Notes: a model not told the origin generated them from the sequence alone. A DNA stretch of 64,000 nt from Sipunculus nudus (GCA_026874595.1 CM049321.1:2354479-2418478); one strand, 5' to 3'. Shown: positions 11,881 to 24,070, counted from the first letter of the stretch. Numbers and translations are program-made.

Positions 11881-14190
11881 TTTACACAACAATGTTATTT
11901 CTATACGTCAGAATTCAGCTGCAGTATATGATACAAACCGGTTTCTTACGGAAAGTTACATTGCGCAAAGTCATTGCTATAATTGATTTGGATTTTGTTA
12001 CTAGAGGGATCAATTTCAGTTATCAATGGAACTTCCTTTGTTGAAATAGAAACTGATATTTACTGTGATAGTATCAATTTTTAATTTATCAGTTATAAGT
12101 ATATCAAAATTAAGCAAAGGGAAATATTTCTTTATAAAAAGGCTGTATCAAAATTTTAGTCCCTTGGAAAAGTGAGAACGAGTGGGATTTTTTAATCAAA
12201 CAAATGTCGAAAAGTCTGCTTTTGTCAAGTTTTGCTTGTTTTACCAACATTTTCAAATATTTCTGTATTCTAATCCTGCCGAAGGGAATACCAAACTGCT
12301 CTTCTAAAAAGGACGAACTAATAACACTTATTATTAAAACTGATTAAAATGGCTGCAGCTTTTGAGTAGAGATATCCTAATGATCAGGTCCATATTTTGT
12401 ACTTCGCGATGAATAGTAATGGTATCCTTCATATATTTTATTGTCTAAGTTTCGTCCGAAATGGCTTGGTACTATCCTCGGGATGGCTGTGAAGTGGACT
12501 CAAAGTCGGTTGTTTTCTCTGGTTTCTCTTTGTGCCTCCACCACTAAAGTCATGAAGAGTGCCTTGTATTAGTTATCATATAACGAGTTGTACACCCCAT
12601 GTAAAATAAATAAAGTTTTAATAGAGTTTATATTTATTTTTGTCTAGTTTGCTGTGACGCCATGAAGGTAGTAAAGTGTCAAGTTTCAAAGTTAAGTCGA
12701 TAGCGATGAATACTCGTCCCTAGAAAAGCTAGGACCATATAAACGTGGCGAGGCCTCTATTCAGCACAAGTGATTGGTTATAGGTAGTGCCCGGAAGCCC
12801 CTTTCTCCCTCAGCCAACCATATTTACAGCTCTAACGTGCGAATGTACAAGTTATTGCAATCACTCACAGGCTGACATTGGTATTAAGCACTGTGACATT
12901 AATATTAAAGGGGATAAAACTAGCATACCTATTTGTAAGATTATATTTATTCCAAATGTTTTAATGTCTCTTAAAATTTAAAAAAGGATTACTTTTATTG
13001 CATTTAATGTTGTAAAAAACAACTGGTTTTATAGCAAGGGTGGATCCCTTGGGTTGGTATCTGTGATTCTGATTAAATAAAATAATATTTTTACTTCCTT
13101 AAGCGAAGCTGGTCTCTTATTTGTTAGCTTCAAGATTGCAAACAATGAATAAGACATTATTGTTAGAGAGTGCTTTACTATTGTATTGAAAAAGTTATCT
13201 GAATAGAATAAGATCAACAGCTAGGAGTTTTTTTTTATCATTCATGGCAGGGAAAACGTCATTTATTTTCGTAGATTGAGAAAATTCAGCTGCCCAGTAA
13301 AATAGATTTCCGCCTTGAGCCAATGTACACGTATTATATTAATTTCATGTTCACAGTGTACATGCCTCTCGGGTTTAATATGCAATTTACATAGTTCCGG
13401 CACAAATTTGAGTAGATGGATGACTGAAAGAAGAGACGTATATGTGCGTGTATGTGCATGTGTATCTGACCTTGATGGTTTTTAGGCTGAATTTTTTTCA
13501 CAAGAAAAATACATGAGATCGATTTGCACAATAACTAGTTTAAAAATCATGGATAATGAGAACATATGAATTGAAATATTTCGAACTTCAGCAAATTTCA
13601 TGAAAAAAAGCCTTTAATGAAAGCGACACTCCGTTTCATTTAAATTCATGCTTGTATAAATAAATGAAATATCACTAAATTTTCTTGAAAACGACCATTA
13701 TTTCTTTTTTTATGGATTTCAAAGAAATGTAAAAGCAAGCAATAAGCTATAATGGCAAATGTTATGGCAGTAAATCACTTCATATGAATATTTTAGAGAA
13801 TTCGCTCTTTTTTTATGTCATCTTTACATAAAATACCATATTGCGTGTACTATCATACCGATAATTAGAGTTTAAGTCCTATTTTTAGCCATATATGGTC
13901 TGTTTAAGTTTGGATAAATGCATTCTCGATTTTAGTGATTCAGCTTAATGTGAATAAACACAAGTCTCCCTCCCTTGAACGGCATGGATGTTAACAGGAT
14001 TTAAATAAAGATTATTTGGCGATCGAAGTGCTTTGTGGCTCTAGCTAAGCATGAAGTAGGGAAATGTGTGCCATAGTGTTATATTGTGTATGAAATATCT
14101 TGGTTAAGATATTTTTTAAATATTTTATTGCAGGGAGTAGCAAGACTTAAGATAATTTCAAGTTGGTCAAAATAATAATAGTTCATTTAT
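11881..14190. repeat. Block V, copy A
   Basis: Matches about 27,650-29,345 of copy B in two parts: about 11,920-12,384 (GCGCAAAGTCATTGCTATAA; AAACTGATTAAAATGGCTGC) and about 13,260-14,190 (ATTTCCGCCTTGAGCCA; CATATATGGTCTGTTTAAG; GAACGGCATGGATGTTAAC). Between them copy A has about 0.87 kb extra (12,385-13,260), which includes a SINE. No supported gene. Confidence 0.75.
12452..12622 (+). mobile_element. 5'-truncated SINE copy
   Basis: Shares its body and tail with the SINE at 63,139-63,372: GGTTGTTTTCTCTGG against GGTTGATTGTTTTCTCCGG, then ATGAAGAGTGCCTTG (12,552-12,566) and an AAATAAATAAAG tail. The tRNA-like head with a B box is missing or unrecognisable here. Confidence 0.55.
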
Positions 14191-15019
14191 ACTTTTACTA
14201 TATAATTAAGTTACTGTTCCTCTTCAATTTTCAGGGTGGGGTATTTGAACAACATACTTTATAAGTTCAAACGACATCTTAACCATAACCATTAAAGAAA
14301 AGTTAAAGAAATTATGTAAAGTAAGCAAAATGGATAAGATGGCGAAAACAAAAGTTGTCACGTTACCTAAACTTACTGCCAAATTATAAAATATTGTATC
14401 CTCATCCCCCATTAAAACTGAAGATAAGACTATTATAATATATATTTATAAAAATATGAACAGCCATTTGGGATCTTTGTAGTAATTTCATTATCACGAT
14501 TGTCGCGTAAAAAAAACATAATAATAGGTACAGCTTCAAATGTATTCATTAGGTGTGAAGGAGTATACGACTTGTTACATAGAGGCGGCTTTGGTTATAT
14601 ATACATATGTTTTAAGAATACAGTTGAATTCAGCAAATGCTTAAATCGGGATTTCTCACACGATTAGAACATATAAATTCAGAGCAGTATCTGATTTAAT
14701 TGCAAACAAACAATGGGCTTCATATAACAAGAAAACCACATTCCATTGAAATGCTTCCTCTTTGAAACGTATTGCAGAGACAACTGACAAAAAAGTTAAG
14801 AATATAGCAAAGTGTGTTTTGCATTAACATAGACAATATTACTATATCAAGTTACAAAGTATTAACAAAAGTACCATGTTATTTGAATCAGATAATGTAA
14901 TAGATTAACCGAAATTTTGCCTTTTTTCCTCCATTAGCGTGCTGAATTACGGTACTTTGAATCCCCGGACAAATTATTTATTATGATTACCATTTATCAT
15001 TATAATCTTTAAGGCGCCT
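14191..15019. other. Unassigned AT-rich sequence
   Basis: No conserved paralogue, gene or repeat recognised. Simple AT-rich DNA only. Confidence 0.5.
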
Positions 15020-16790
15020 GTAGAAGAAGGTATATTAGTATAATAGTTAAACATTCTTTAAGAGTTTTAACACAGAGTTCAGTGTCAAGTGCTTCCTTAA
15101 AGCCAAACTATACAATGGTTTTACAGGTATTCAACCATTCTAGAGTACAGTGACATTTCAAGTAATTTGAAAATGACTGGTGACAATGCAATGGGCCTAT
15201 AATTCCCCTTGTCATTCACAGAGCGACTTTTTACTTTTACTATTTGTATTATAACACTTTGCATGAAATCCTGAGGTAAATAACCATGCACCATAATACA
15301 CAAAAACAACATAGAGAGGGTCTTGGCTATGTTAATTCGTCATAGTTGATATGTTCTCCAGATAGGTTATCTAAGCCTAAACCTCCGCCTGTTGAAAGCT
15401 TTGTAATTAATGCGAGACATTCATCCTAAGTCACCTTCATCTCCTGGGGATATTTTAGATGACATTAATTAGTGGATATTTTGTTTATATCATCCTGCTT
15501 ACACTCTCGATTACCAAATACAAGTTAATAGTGTTCTTCCTACAATTTTACAATATTTGCTACCCCAATCACTCAGTTGATACTCGAAGGACATGATAAA
15601 TTAATTGTCTATATTTTCTGTTCGCTATTCCAGAAAGATATGTAGTTACTTGCATTTATACTTGCGTCAAGCTTAAAGGATATTATAAGATATTTCCTCA
15701 TCACTTCATAAGGTCGAATTTGAAAAACTGCCAGGGTTTGCTGGCCGTGCGCCGTCTCAGAAAGACTTTCCTCTCAGTATCATGCTTTTTTTCCAACCGG
15801 GAATAATAAACTATTCCCCATTGTTACAGTATTTAAACGGAAGAGTTTCAGCTGATGCACTAATCAAGCCGGAGACTATTGTATTATCTAATTTATCAAC
15901 GTAGGCAAGATGCTGCTCTGATGTACATAAAGTGTCTTTACACTTGATGCAGAATTTCGGTAGTCAATTTTGCGCAAGTTGTAGGAAGAGAGCTTTCGAT
16001 AAATACAGAGCTGTTTTGAGTTTACAGCGGTTCAGTTCACATTGAATGTCCCTTTTGCCTTTGACAAGAAATCATTTCTGGTAAACACTCAACAGTAATA
16101 CCAATACTTAATGGTAGGTGTTCAGAGGAAACATAATTATAATCAATGCCAATGGTGTTTACAAGCTGGAAATTCGTCTTCAGAATATTTACAATGATCT
16201 AACCAGGAGGAGGATTCCCAGGCTTCACTTACATACGAATAGCCATTGGGATAAGTCGATCGTCTGAAATTATGAAGCCCATGTCATTCACAAAGTTTAG
16301 TGAGTGAATGCTGAACATGTTCTAATGCTGTGCATGTTCTAATGCCATTATTAAAGTCACCTAGAATATACAAATAAGAACAATAATATTCATTAATTAT
16401 AGCAGTATAACTTCCAAGACAACATGTTTATCTATCAACATTGTCTTTGCATTCATATAGAAGATACACACATAATAAGATGAATGTTCTATCACCAAGA
16501 GTTATGCTGATTCCCCATACCCAATGGTCACTAAGACTGAGCATGGTGACGGCAGAGTCCAGATTGTGGTGCCATAAGCCAGCAATTCCTCCGTCCGGCC
16601 AGAAGACCCTCTTCGGCGTCCAGTAGAGATGCACCAGTGTGCTTAGAAGGTTTATGCACATTATTAAGCTCATTCACTTGCTGTTTCGAGAACCAATGTT
16701 CTTGTAAGGTGATAACTTGAAATTTTGTACAAAGTTCTTGTACCTCCTTCAGGGAGGTATCAATACCTCTGCAATTGAACGAGACCATCT
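15020..16790 (-). pseudogene. Degenerate LINE ORF2 (endonuclease plus partial reverse transcriptase)
   Basis: Read on the minus strand, an APE-type endonuclease begins near 16,788 with VSFNCRGIDTS and LQEHW, shifts frame near 16,620, continues with DGGIAGLWHHNL and SDHWVWGI, and reaches the catalytic-type LGDFNN motif at about 16,347-16,364. After a decayed stretch the reverse transcriptase N-terminus follows: GLDNLSGEHINYDEL near 15,350, HGYLPQDFM and GNYRPIALSP (15,160-15,290), then FGFKEALDTELCVKTLKE near 15,040-15,110 after another frameshift. The element is cut off before the palm motifs (no YxDD), so it is 3'-truncated by insertion or rearrangement. Several stops and frameshifts rule out activity. 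In living members this protein nicks target DNA and reverse-transcribes the element's RNA. The clade is not resolved from these fragments. Confidence 0.85.
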
Positions 16791-16961
16791 TAATTTTTTT
16801 GTCGTTTTTGTTTTTTTCAGAAACCGACGTACCATAATCAATTCAGGACAATTGTTGCCTTCAAACAGGGCATCTGAATCCTTAGATAAACCATGCATTT
16901 TGAATGACACGTGCCCTTCAGATCGTGTTTTTATTTTTCACAAGTCTATTTTAAAACATTC

Positions 16962-17996
16962 TTATACATAGTTCTTGAGAAGTGTCACATCTGTATTAGG
17001 TGGGAGGAGTGACACAAACAAGGCGACGAAGCAGCCTCGTACAACAAATTGGTTAGGGCCCCTGGTGGGGGTTGCCGTACCTAAAATGAATGGTGATTTT
17101 CGTTTGAGGCGATTTATGAGGACTGGCCTGAAGCCGTGCTGTTCCTTATCTTCCGGTGCGGGGATCCCCTTTCTTATGATCTGTTCGAGTTCAGCAAGAC
17201 AAGGGCCACTAGACACTTGCTTTTCAGCGGTTACGCCTGTGACATGAACTGTGAATCGTAGCTCCATTGTTGGGTTGCGTAAGCAGCCTGGTAGATTTCA
17301 GCGGCATCGTTAGGTGACAGGGAAGGACGATGCCACATCGAGTGTTGTTGGTGACGGTGGTCTTGCAACAGTCTGTGGTACTGCTGATGATTTCTTTGAT
17401 TACAACCTGCATAGCATATTCCTGTCTGTAGTACTGCATCTGGGACATAATTTTTAACATTTTTTTTTATCTGGCTATGAATTGCGTGAAATTGTATTTT
17501 CATTCCATCGAACACATAAGCAACTGCATCCAAGTTGTTACCCTGACCGGCAAGCGCCTTTAGCTACTTGATTTCTTGTGCTAACCTAGTCAAGTCAGTG
17601 GAGTTTTCAAATCTAGTGGAGGAAGCCGGCTTTGGTCTTATGCTGTATACATAGGCATTGATTCTGGGTCCGCCTCCTGGATAATCTTTATCATATCAGT
17701 TACGTTAGCGACACGCTTGTTTGGCCCTTTTCAAATCCGATTACGACTGCCTGTAGGTTAAGTGTTATACAGGGAATTTTGGCTTTAACATTTTATTTGT
17801 CATTGTAGAATGTGCATGTCACCTTAACCAACAGATCATATGACATTATGTCAATTTTATTTAGCAAGTAACACAACAGTATGGAGACAGTTGTTATCAC
17901 ACCAGCCTCTGTAATCGATTTATTCCTGACGGCTCCTCTTGCTAATCTCTCCGGAGATGAATCTGATTCAGGATCACCGACGTCGGTTACGTGCAA
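16962..17996 (-). pseudogene. Probable LINE ORF1 remnant
   Basis: Upstream of the endonuclease on the same strand lie several short frames in different phases: DVGDPESDSSPERLARG near 17,950, IQEADPESMPMY near 17,670, a possible amphipathic segment VFDGMKIQFHAIHSQIKK (17,460-17,530), and VHVTGVTAEKQ (17,210-17,240). Order and position fit the first open frame of a two-ORF LINE, with an acidic N-terminus and a helical segment. No zinc knuckle or RRM is visible. Assignment rests mainly on position. Confidence 0.5.
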
Positions 17997-18509
17997 AATA
18001 CTTCTTTTTCAACTTCTCTAAGTTCAGTGTGGCTTCCAATATATCTCTTTTAAATTCTTTGCTATTTCTCTTCTTCGCATTCCAAGCAGTACAAATCAAC
18101 ATCCACACGTAGATTTACAGATTCTCTACATTTTATGCATTTTGCGAGTGCCAAAAGTGTCATCTGAAAATATACTGTACTTTTGCGACCAGTTTTATTA
18201 TCATCATGCGATAATGGATGAATTAGCCCTGGTTGCTATAGCAACCACTATGGCTGTGCATAAAAATGTTGAAAAAGACCAACATGTAAATTATTTTTTA
18301 ACTAACCCTGTGTCGTTTAGCATGATGAAGAATATCGATCTAACATAGGTTTTCACTAGAATAAATCTCTAATTCCACAAAATGAATTCCAATTGGCCCC
18401 TTAAAAAATAAGGGCGGGAAAAAGACGTCCAAACGTGAATCGATGGCGTCGGATATTTCTTTGTAATTGTTTTTTTAAGATAAATATCTGTATAGAGGAA
18501 AAAGGCACA
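17997..18509. other. Junction region before copy B
   Basis: No supported feature. An A/T-rich stretch separates the LINE from block alpha copy B. Confidence 0.5.
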
Positions 18510-20860
18510 ACAGAACAACATTGATAAATGTATCACAAGCAACAAAGCTGTCTCTAAATTGAAAAAAAAAATTGTTAATTTGGACCATAACAGAGTATCC
18601 GCTAAGCATATGTGTACGTTGATTCCAAGCTTATTTTTAACGTAATGTGGCTTGGTTAATAATATCAAGTTTTACTGCAGCAGTGCGTTTGATGAAGATT
18701 TAGTGTGCTTTGAATTTAAACTTTTGGAAAGAGTTTTACATTATATAAATATTTAAAAATTTTTGTAATTTGCCTTCAGATTGTGTCTCCAATTTTGTAA
18801 ATCTCGCTACGTGCCAAAATCTTTGTCACTGGTGAGCAGCCTTTTCTACATTAATAAATCCCACAAGAGATTTGCTTTTAAATCAAGGTTTATTGAGGTA
18901 TGGTGATTTTATCAAGAAATTCATAAGGTGAATTTTAATGGTTTCAGTAGACGTGAATATGTTGTAGATGTTGTAATACTCTTTTTTACCTAGGTTAACG
19001 AAGGTCTGGTAATTTAATAAAAAAAATCAAAAGGAAAATTATAGTGGATTTAGTAGATGTTCTATATGTTTTTGATGTTGTATTTTTTTTATAAAGGTTC
19101 ATTGAGGTAAGGTATTTTAATTAAGACATTCAATTGGAAAACTCAAGTGGATTCGGTAGATGTATTTGTTGTAGATGTTGTATTCCTTTTTTTTATAAAG
19201 TTCATTGAGGTCTGGTCATTTAATCAAGAAATTTAATGGGAAAACTTTAGTTGATTTACCAGATGTTTTATATATGTAATTATTGTATTACTCTTTTCTT
19301 GTAAATAATTATTGAGGTCTGGTGATTTAATTAAATAATTCAATAGGAAAACTTGAAACGATGTTCTAGATGTTTATTTGTTGTAGATGTTGTATGACTC
19401 TTTCTTTATTAAGGGTAATACTTTTTCCGAAGTTATTATTCGGGCTGTGAACCACCTAGCCAGAAGCATATTTTGAAATAAATGGTATCAATCGATTACA
19501 CGACATTATGATTTAAATGTCCAGGAGATGACAACTAAACAACTTGACGTCGGATTATTCGTTTATGAGAATGTCGTTGCCGCTACGGCTACATGTGGTT
19601 GTCAAATGTCCTTTGTGTAATTTTTTGCCGGTTTTAACTCATCAGTATTGGCATATTTGACTATCAAGGAGTAACCGCGTCATGAAACCGCTGAATTTAA
19701 ACATACACTTAAAACGTCCGTCCAAGACTTGCCAGTTCATATCAGAATATATTGGCCTATTATGAGTATAAATGCAGCGTCCTTATGGCACATGTTTTCC
19801 TGCAATGTACTTTTCATCGGATAAAGTCAGTAATGCCTTTTTATGAGGCACCAAAAAAAACAACGGAAGCAAACTTCAAATGTGTCAGAGGAACGTTTGC
19901 TGTTTCCTTCAATGAAACCGGAAATTCCACTAGCACTAGTCTTCTTTAAAAGGAATAGAGTATGTTTTTACAATTGTTTTAATTTTACCAACCTCATTCG
20001 ATTACTAATTACAAAAACATTTTCCAATATAATTAAAACCCATATAATGCTAACTTATTACAAACAAACAAAATTCTACGGAGCAAATATCAACTTCGAT
20101 CGTAAAAGATGTTATATCTATGAATCTTCAATTTGTTGGCACGACTGGACTAAAATGATTAAATGTAAAGGTATTGATTTTCTCAAAGCCTGTTTACATG
20201 AACATGGCCATGATACCCTGAGAGTGACAGTGAATTAGCAGTGATAATTTTCGTGGAGGTGCCTCACAAAATATTTACTCTGGGCATCTTGTGATACCTC
20301 TAGCCATCGCTTTCATAGTCTTAAAAGCCAATATGGAAACGGCACACACGCAGACAGTGAAAGGTTTTGATCACTTTCTAGGGTGGACAGGTCTTTTTCC
20401 AGATAAATCAGCAAAAGAAGATCATATTAACAAATGTGGCCATTGATTGATGTGTATATTAACCTTGATATCCTTTGACAAGGCCCGACTTCCTTATTTT
20501 TCTTAAGGTCGTTTTGATTTTTTCAGGTCGATCCACACAAGAAGCATGGCTTTGTTGCAATAATCAATCCAGCAGCTTTCACTCACTTAATAAGCACGAA
20601 TCGCGAGTAAATGTGATTTGGTGATGAATTCACAGATTCATTTTTAGATTTTATTCTGCTTTGAAGCTCTACAAGGGCAGATATTGTAGGTCTTATCGTA
20701 TTGTTATATTTCGAAAATTGATAGATTTATGCATTAACACTATTTAATCGGTGAGCTTATTGTTATGTTATTGCGAATTTAAATCCTGTAGTCCCAGAGA
20801 ATAAATTGATATTTAAGTATGGATAATTGTAAAAGTAAGTATCACCCGTGATTTTAAAAT
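18510..20860. repeat. Segmental duplication block alpha, copy B
   Basis: Counterpart of 1-2344, including the minisatellite (18,885-19,415, about 5-6 units), the GTCAAATGTCCTTTGTGTAA stretch, GAATTTAAACATACACTTAAAA, and CTCTGGGCATCTTGTGATACC. It lacks the LTR-like insertion seen in copy A. A 131-residue open frame at 19,843-20,238 has no conserved counterpart and is probably chance. Confidence 0.85.
18885..19415. repeat. Minisatellite of ~100-bp units, copy B
   Basis: The same degenerate unit as at 455-1135, with about five to six repeats. Units share GGTCTGGTCATTTAATCAAG and GTAGATGTTGTAT. Confidence 0.85.
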
Positions 20861-21060
20861 ATGCAGTACGTCTGAAGACTTTATTGCTTTATCGAACAGG
20901 TCCGTTAATCCTACTTGTTCCTTTAAGTAATTGTGAAGTGCTAATTGCATTGCCGTCGTATTCTCTCCATGCCTTTAGCAACATTGCTTGTGTCGTTTTC
21001 ACGGACTAGCGTTGGTGTGTTTCCATCTTTTCCCTACTAAGAAACAGAAATGTAACTCCA

Positions 21061-21215
21061 CTATTTTTTCTCCTGGTAAAGAGATTTGACTAGGGAGTAC
21101 AGAGGCAGTTTCCTATGTCGCACCTTGGCATGTAAGCGTGCATGCCTTCCCTCATGTTCGTTATTGATACGCGAGACAACGTTGAACACGTAAGAGTGAG
21201 TAAGTCCCCTTTTCC
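21061..21215 (-). pseudogene. MULE-type transposase C-terminal remnant, copy B
   Basis: The minus-strand frame reads FNVVSRINNEHEGRHARL, then HAKVRHRKLPLYSLV and LYQEKK. The pattern (R-x-N-N-x-x-E-G-x-H-x-R-L-N-x-K, about ten residues, then L-P-x-Y-x-L-V-x-x-L-x-x-E) is one I associate with the C-terminal part of MULE-like transposases and FLYWCH-linked MULE proteins (RTNNxxEGWHxxLN). The paralogue at 38,531-38,850 reads FNAVSRTNNGSEGCHARLN and keeps the canonical RTNN. Only this segment is recognisable; the DDE catalytic core is absent, so it is a relic. Assignment is by memory of the motif. Confidence 0.55.
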
Positions 21216-21942
21216 GTGTACACAGTCTGCAAAATCTGATTGACAAGATTTATTAAACAGCCCTTATTAATTTGAAATCCCAAGTAGGCCTTTTATTGCA
21301 TGATTCATGTCGTGATCAACAAACAATCATGAAATCTGTAGAGTGAGTGGAGAAAATCACATTGGCATTTAAAGATTCTTTTACATTAGTATTTAAATAT
21401 TACGTAGGTATTTTACAAAGTATTCTTTTGAATACATTGGACGAGTTAACATTTATGTAGGTAACAATATATAAGTAGTCCGACCGAATTATTTCAATTT
21501 CCGGTGAATTATTTATAATCTTGTTCCTTGAATCAAAGTCTGATCACAGGGATACCTTTTGAGCTGAGGTAGCTCAGGATGACATTGAAGCGATATTTTT
21601 AGTATTATCCCTGCTCCATGTGTGAAGCATTATAGGCGACACTAATATGTTAAGAGGGTCATTAGTGCAAATTAGGAAATTGCACACTTCCCTATTTCCC
21701 ATTCAAAATCAAAATCATTTTTTTGTTCAATTACTATTTTAATTCAAAGAGTTGATGAATATAAAGGTCAGTAGTTAACCCAATCCAAAACGACACCTGT
21801 AGTGTTCACACTTCATTTATTTAATTAGGCATTTGGAACGAATGTAAAAATATATCAACGGAACATAGATAAGGAATTACTGTAGACGCCGTTTTAACGT
21901 CTGCTTAGAATATATAAAAACAAGATAAAAAAAGTCCGGAAA

Positions 21943-21945
<3 letters not shown>

Positions 21946-21986
<41 letters not shown>
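21946..21986. repeat. (TA)n microsatellite, left of palindrome
   Basis: A TA run of about 20 repeats directly bordering the Penelope-type palindrome. Confidence 0.97.
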
Positions 21987-21987
<1 letters not shown>

Positions 21988-21989
<2 letters not shown>

Positions 21990-22123
21990 TGGTATAGCCG
22001 CGTTAGTTTGTAGTTGAAGCGAAAGTTAAGATAAACTGTGACGCCTTTTAGATAGACTAACTAGTTTATTAATTAATAAACTAGTTAGTCTATCTAAAAG
22101 GTGTCACTGTTTATCTTAACTTT

Positions 22124-22125
<2 letters not shown>
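21988..22125. mobile_element. Tail-to-tail inverted Penelope-like element termini
   Basis: A near-perfect palindrome spans 22,020-22,125 with its centre between 22,072 and 22,073 (GTTTATTAATTAATAAAC) and about three mismatches per arm. The arm reads AATAAACTAGTTAGTCTATC, then AAAAGGTGTCAC. The minus-strand reading of the left side continues to ACTAACGCGGCTATACCAC before the TA tract. The motif series AATAAA..GTTAGTCT..AAGGTG..CAC and GACTAACRCGGCTRYYAC matches, as I remember it, the conserved 3' end of Penelope-like retroelements. Two truncated 3' ends in inverted arrangement between (TA)n tracts would explain the structure. Copy C lacks it. Confidence 0.5.

Positions 22126-22168
<43 letters not shown>
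22126..22168. repeat. (TA)n microsatellite, right of palindrome
   Basis: A TA run of about 21 repeats on the right of the palindrome, so the insertion is bracketed by TA tracts. Confidence 0.97.
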
Positions 22169-22171
<3 letters not shown>

Positions 22172-22345
22172 TTTTATTAATTTATGGTATGTGATCAGTT
22201 TATTTTCCTGACGAAAAACAAAAGCAAATTCAGAAATGTATATTCCAGAAATGTACCCCTCGGAGACTGCCACAGAGGCATAGGTATATAATGTAAAATA
22301 TATGATATAAAAGAAAGGCAGTCGGTCGTGACAGAAAAGCCAAGT

Positions 22346-22360
22346 GGGGGGGGGGGGGGG
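22346..22360. repeat. Poly-G tract
   Basis: Fifteen consecutive G residues. Copy C has only GTGGGGG at the same place (about 39,720), so the tract expanded after duplication. Confidence 0.97.
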
Positions 22361-24056
22361 CTGAATGAGTAATTTGCAAAATGATGCTTGTTTTATCAGA
22401 ATTCTATTATTTTTATGGATCCTGTTGGAAGGGAAATGTCTACTTAATCATTTATACCGCTTCTTCCTGGTAAGTAATTCGAAGAATCGACCTAGCTGCA
22501 GGAAAAATATAGTTTCTATATTCAAGTCGTTTTTATTAACATTTGAGAGATAGGTCCTTTTTCAACCCCGCTGTGCATGTGGAGTTTTCTTGATAAGTCC
22601 ATGCGCTTTAACGGCCAAAGGTCACAGACAAGGTTTCGAGCAAATAAAGATTACTGTCTATTACTGTCGTAAACATCCCTTTAAAATTTAGCCATACGAC
22701 CCAGCAATCTTTCAATCTCCCACAGCAATTTCGAACAGCAAAAATTAAAATGGCAGGCGTGGAGAACAGAAGGCAGCTAGTGACTTTGAACTCTTTCACG
22801 AAGCGAACAGGTCTTGTCAGCTTCAGTAATTAAATAAGATTACATCAAAGGAATAGGTTCCTTACTGCCACGTGTCCTAACTTTGATAACACTAAACTTG
22901 GCCTCCCTTTTTTTTGGAAAGGTTGAACATGTGTCAGATTGTGAGATCAAAAGTCGTTATTGTCAAAGGAACTACAAAATAATAGAAGAGGGGATTGTGG
23001 CTATTTTTCACGAATCGTATATATTGATGAACTAAAATTCAATTTCACGTTTCGCAAATAGTTTCCGGAATTCGAGCTCCTTTAACAGTGTACCAAGACT
23101 ATGCTTTTCAGGCGCTACCGCATATCTACACTAGGTGTTTATAGTTCTTAAAGTTCTAAAAAAGTTACAAATAATGTGTGGCTAGGCGGTGTCGTATATA
23201 ACTTTGTTAATGTTCACTTCGACCAGATAATGAATTAAATTTAAGAAAACATAGGTCAATTTCTAATAGTAATAGTGTCCCCCTTTTGCTTTAAAATCGA
23301 TTGTTCACCCCCTGTTCCCTTGAAATTATAAAAAAAAACGTGTGGTTTACAGGAATAAATCGGCCCCTTAGTACGCTTATGGAGCTTTAACACAGAATTG
23401 TCTCCCCAAGGGGCCAATGCAAGCACGCCTGCGGGTGTGTGTATATGTGTGTGTTTGTTCTCTTTCCGTCATGAATAATTTTTTTTTTTCGAGGTATTTC
23501 GGGAAAGGGCCAAAGAAGTATCGGTTAGAAAAATTATGGTGTTGAACCAGCCATGGTTTAGGAATATTCACAAATTTGCAGTCACTTATTCACGAATGAA
23601 CCTGGGAATATGGGCCAAAAATAAGTGAATGCACTGAAGTTATAGCCTCGCATTACATCCCATCTATTGGAGACAAGTTCGAGCGCCCATCCCCTCGGAT
23701 GTCCAGTGTATTTGCAGAATGATTTTTAAACTTGTGCTCTCATGGCGGAGGCAAGTATCCATTGGGATGCAGATTTCTAGCTGGGAAATTAATTTCTTTT
23801 TGATAAAAAAATGCAGATCCGATATTTACTGAATGTTCTTCATTGGTAAAATCAGTATGTTTTATTTGTCAGCAATTATAAAGAAAAATTCTCAGCGAAG
23901 GATCATTAACGTCTTTATTGGTCTGCAACAGGCAAGGCACTTCTGCCATCACTGCATAAAACTCGACCCTGGACCGTCCTGATTACAATTATTTTTTAAT
24001 AAGTCGCTCACCCATGGTGCTGTGCTGAGATTTAATTATATTGATTTTTTTTTTTT

Positions 24057-24070
24057 GGGGGGGGGGGGGG
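24057..24070. repeat. Poly-G tract at block X border
   Basis: Fourteen G residues after a T run, directly before block X copy B. The corresponding site in other copies has only CTTGGG. Confidence 0.95.

Larger units (their letters stand above)
20861..24056. repeat. Block beta, copy B
   Basis: Aligns with about 38,310-39,960 plus 42,040-43,280 of copy C: ATGCAGTACGTCT, GGACTAGCGTTG, TCTGATTACAGGGATACCTTTT, GACATTGAAGCGATAT, GTACCCCTCGGAG, TCAATCTCCCACAGCAATTT, and TTCATTGGTAAAATCA. It carries the MULE relic and, at 21,946-22,168, an insertion absent from copy C. It ends at a deletion junction near 23,940-23,980, where copy C has about 1.6 kb more. Confidence 0.8.

Noticed and set aside
19843-20238. 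131-codon open frame in block alpha copy B
   Set aside because: Copies A and C do not preserve it, so chance is likely.
22608-22799. Minus-strand frame conserved in both block beta copies, and the plus-strand ATGGCA frame overlapping it
   Set aside because: Substitutions between the copies fall mostly on first and second codon positions in both frames, so coding selection is not supported.
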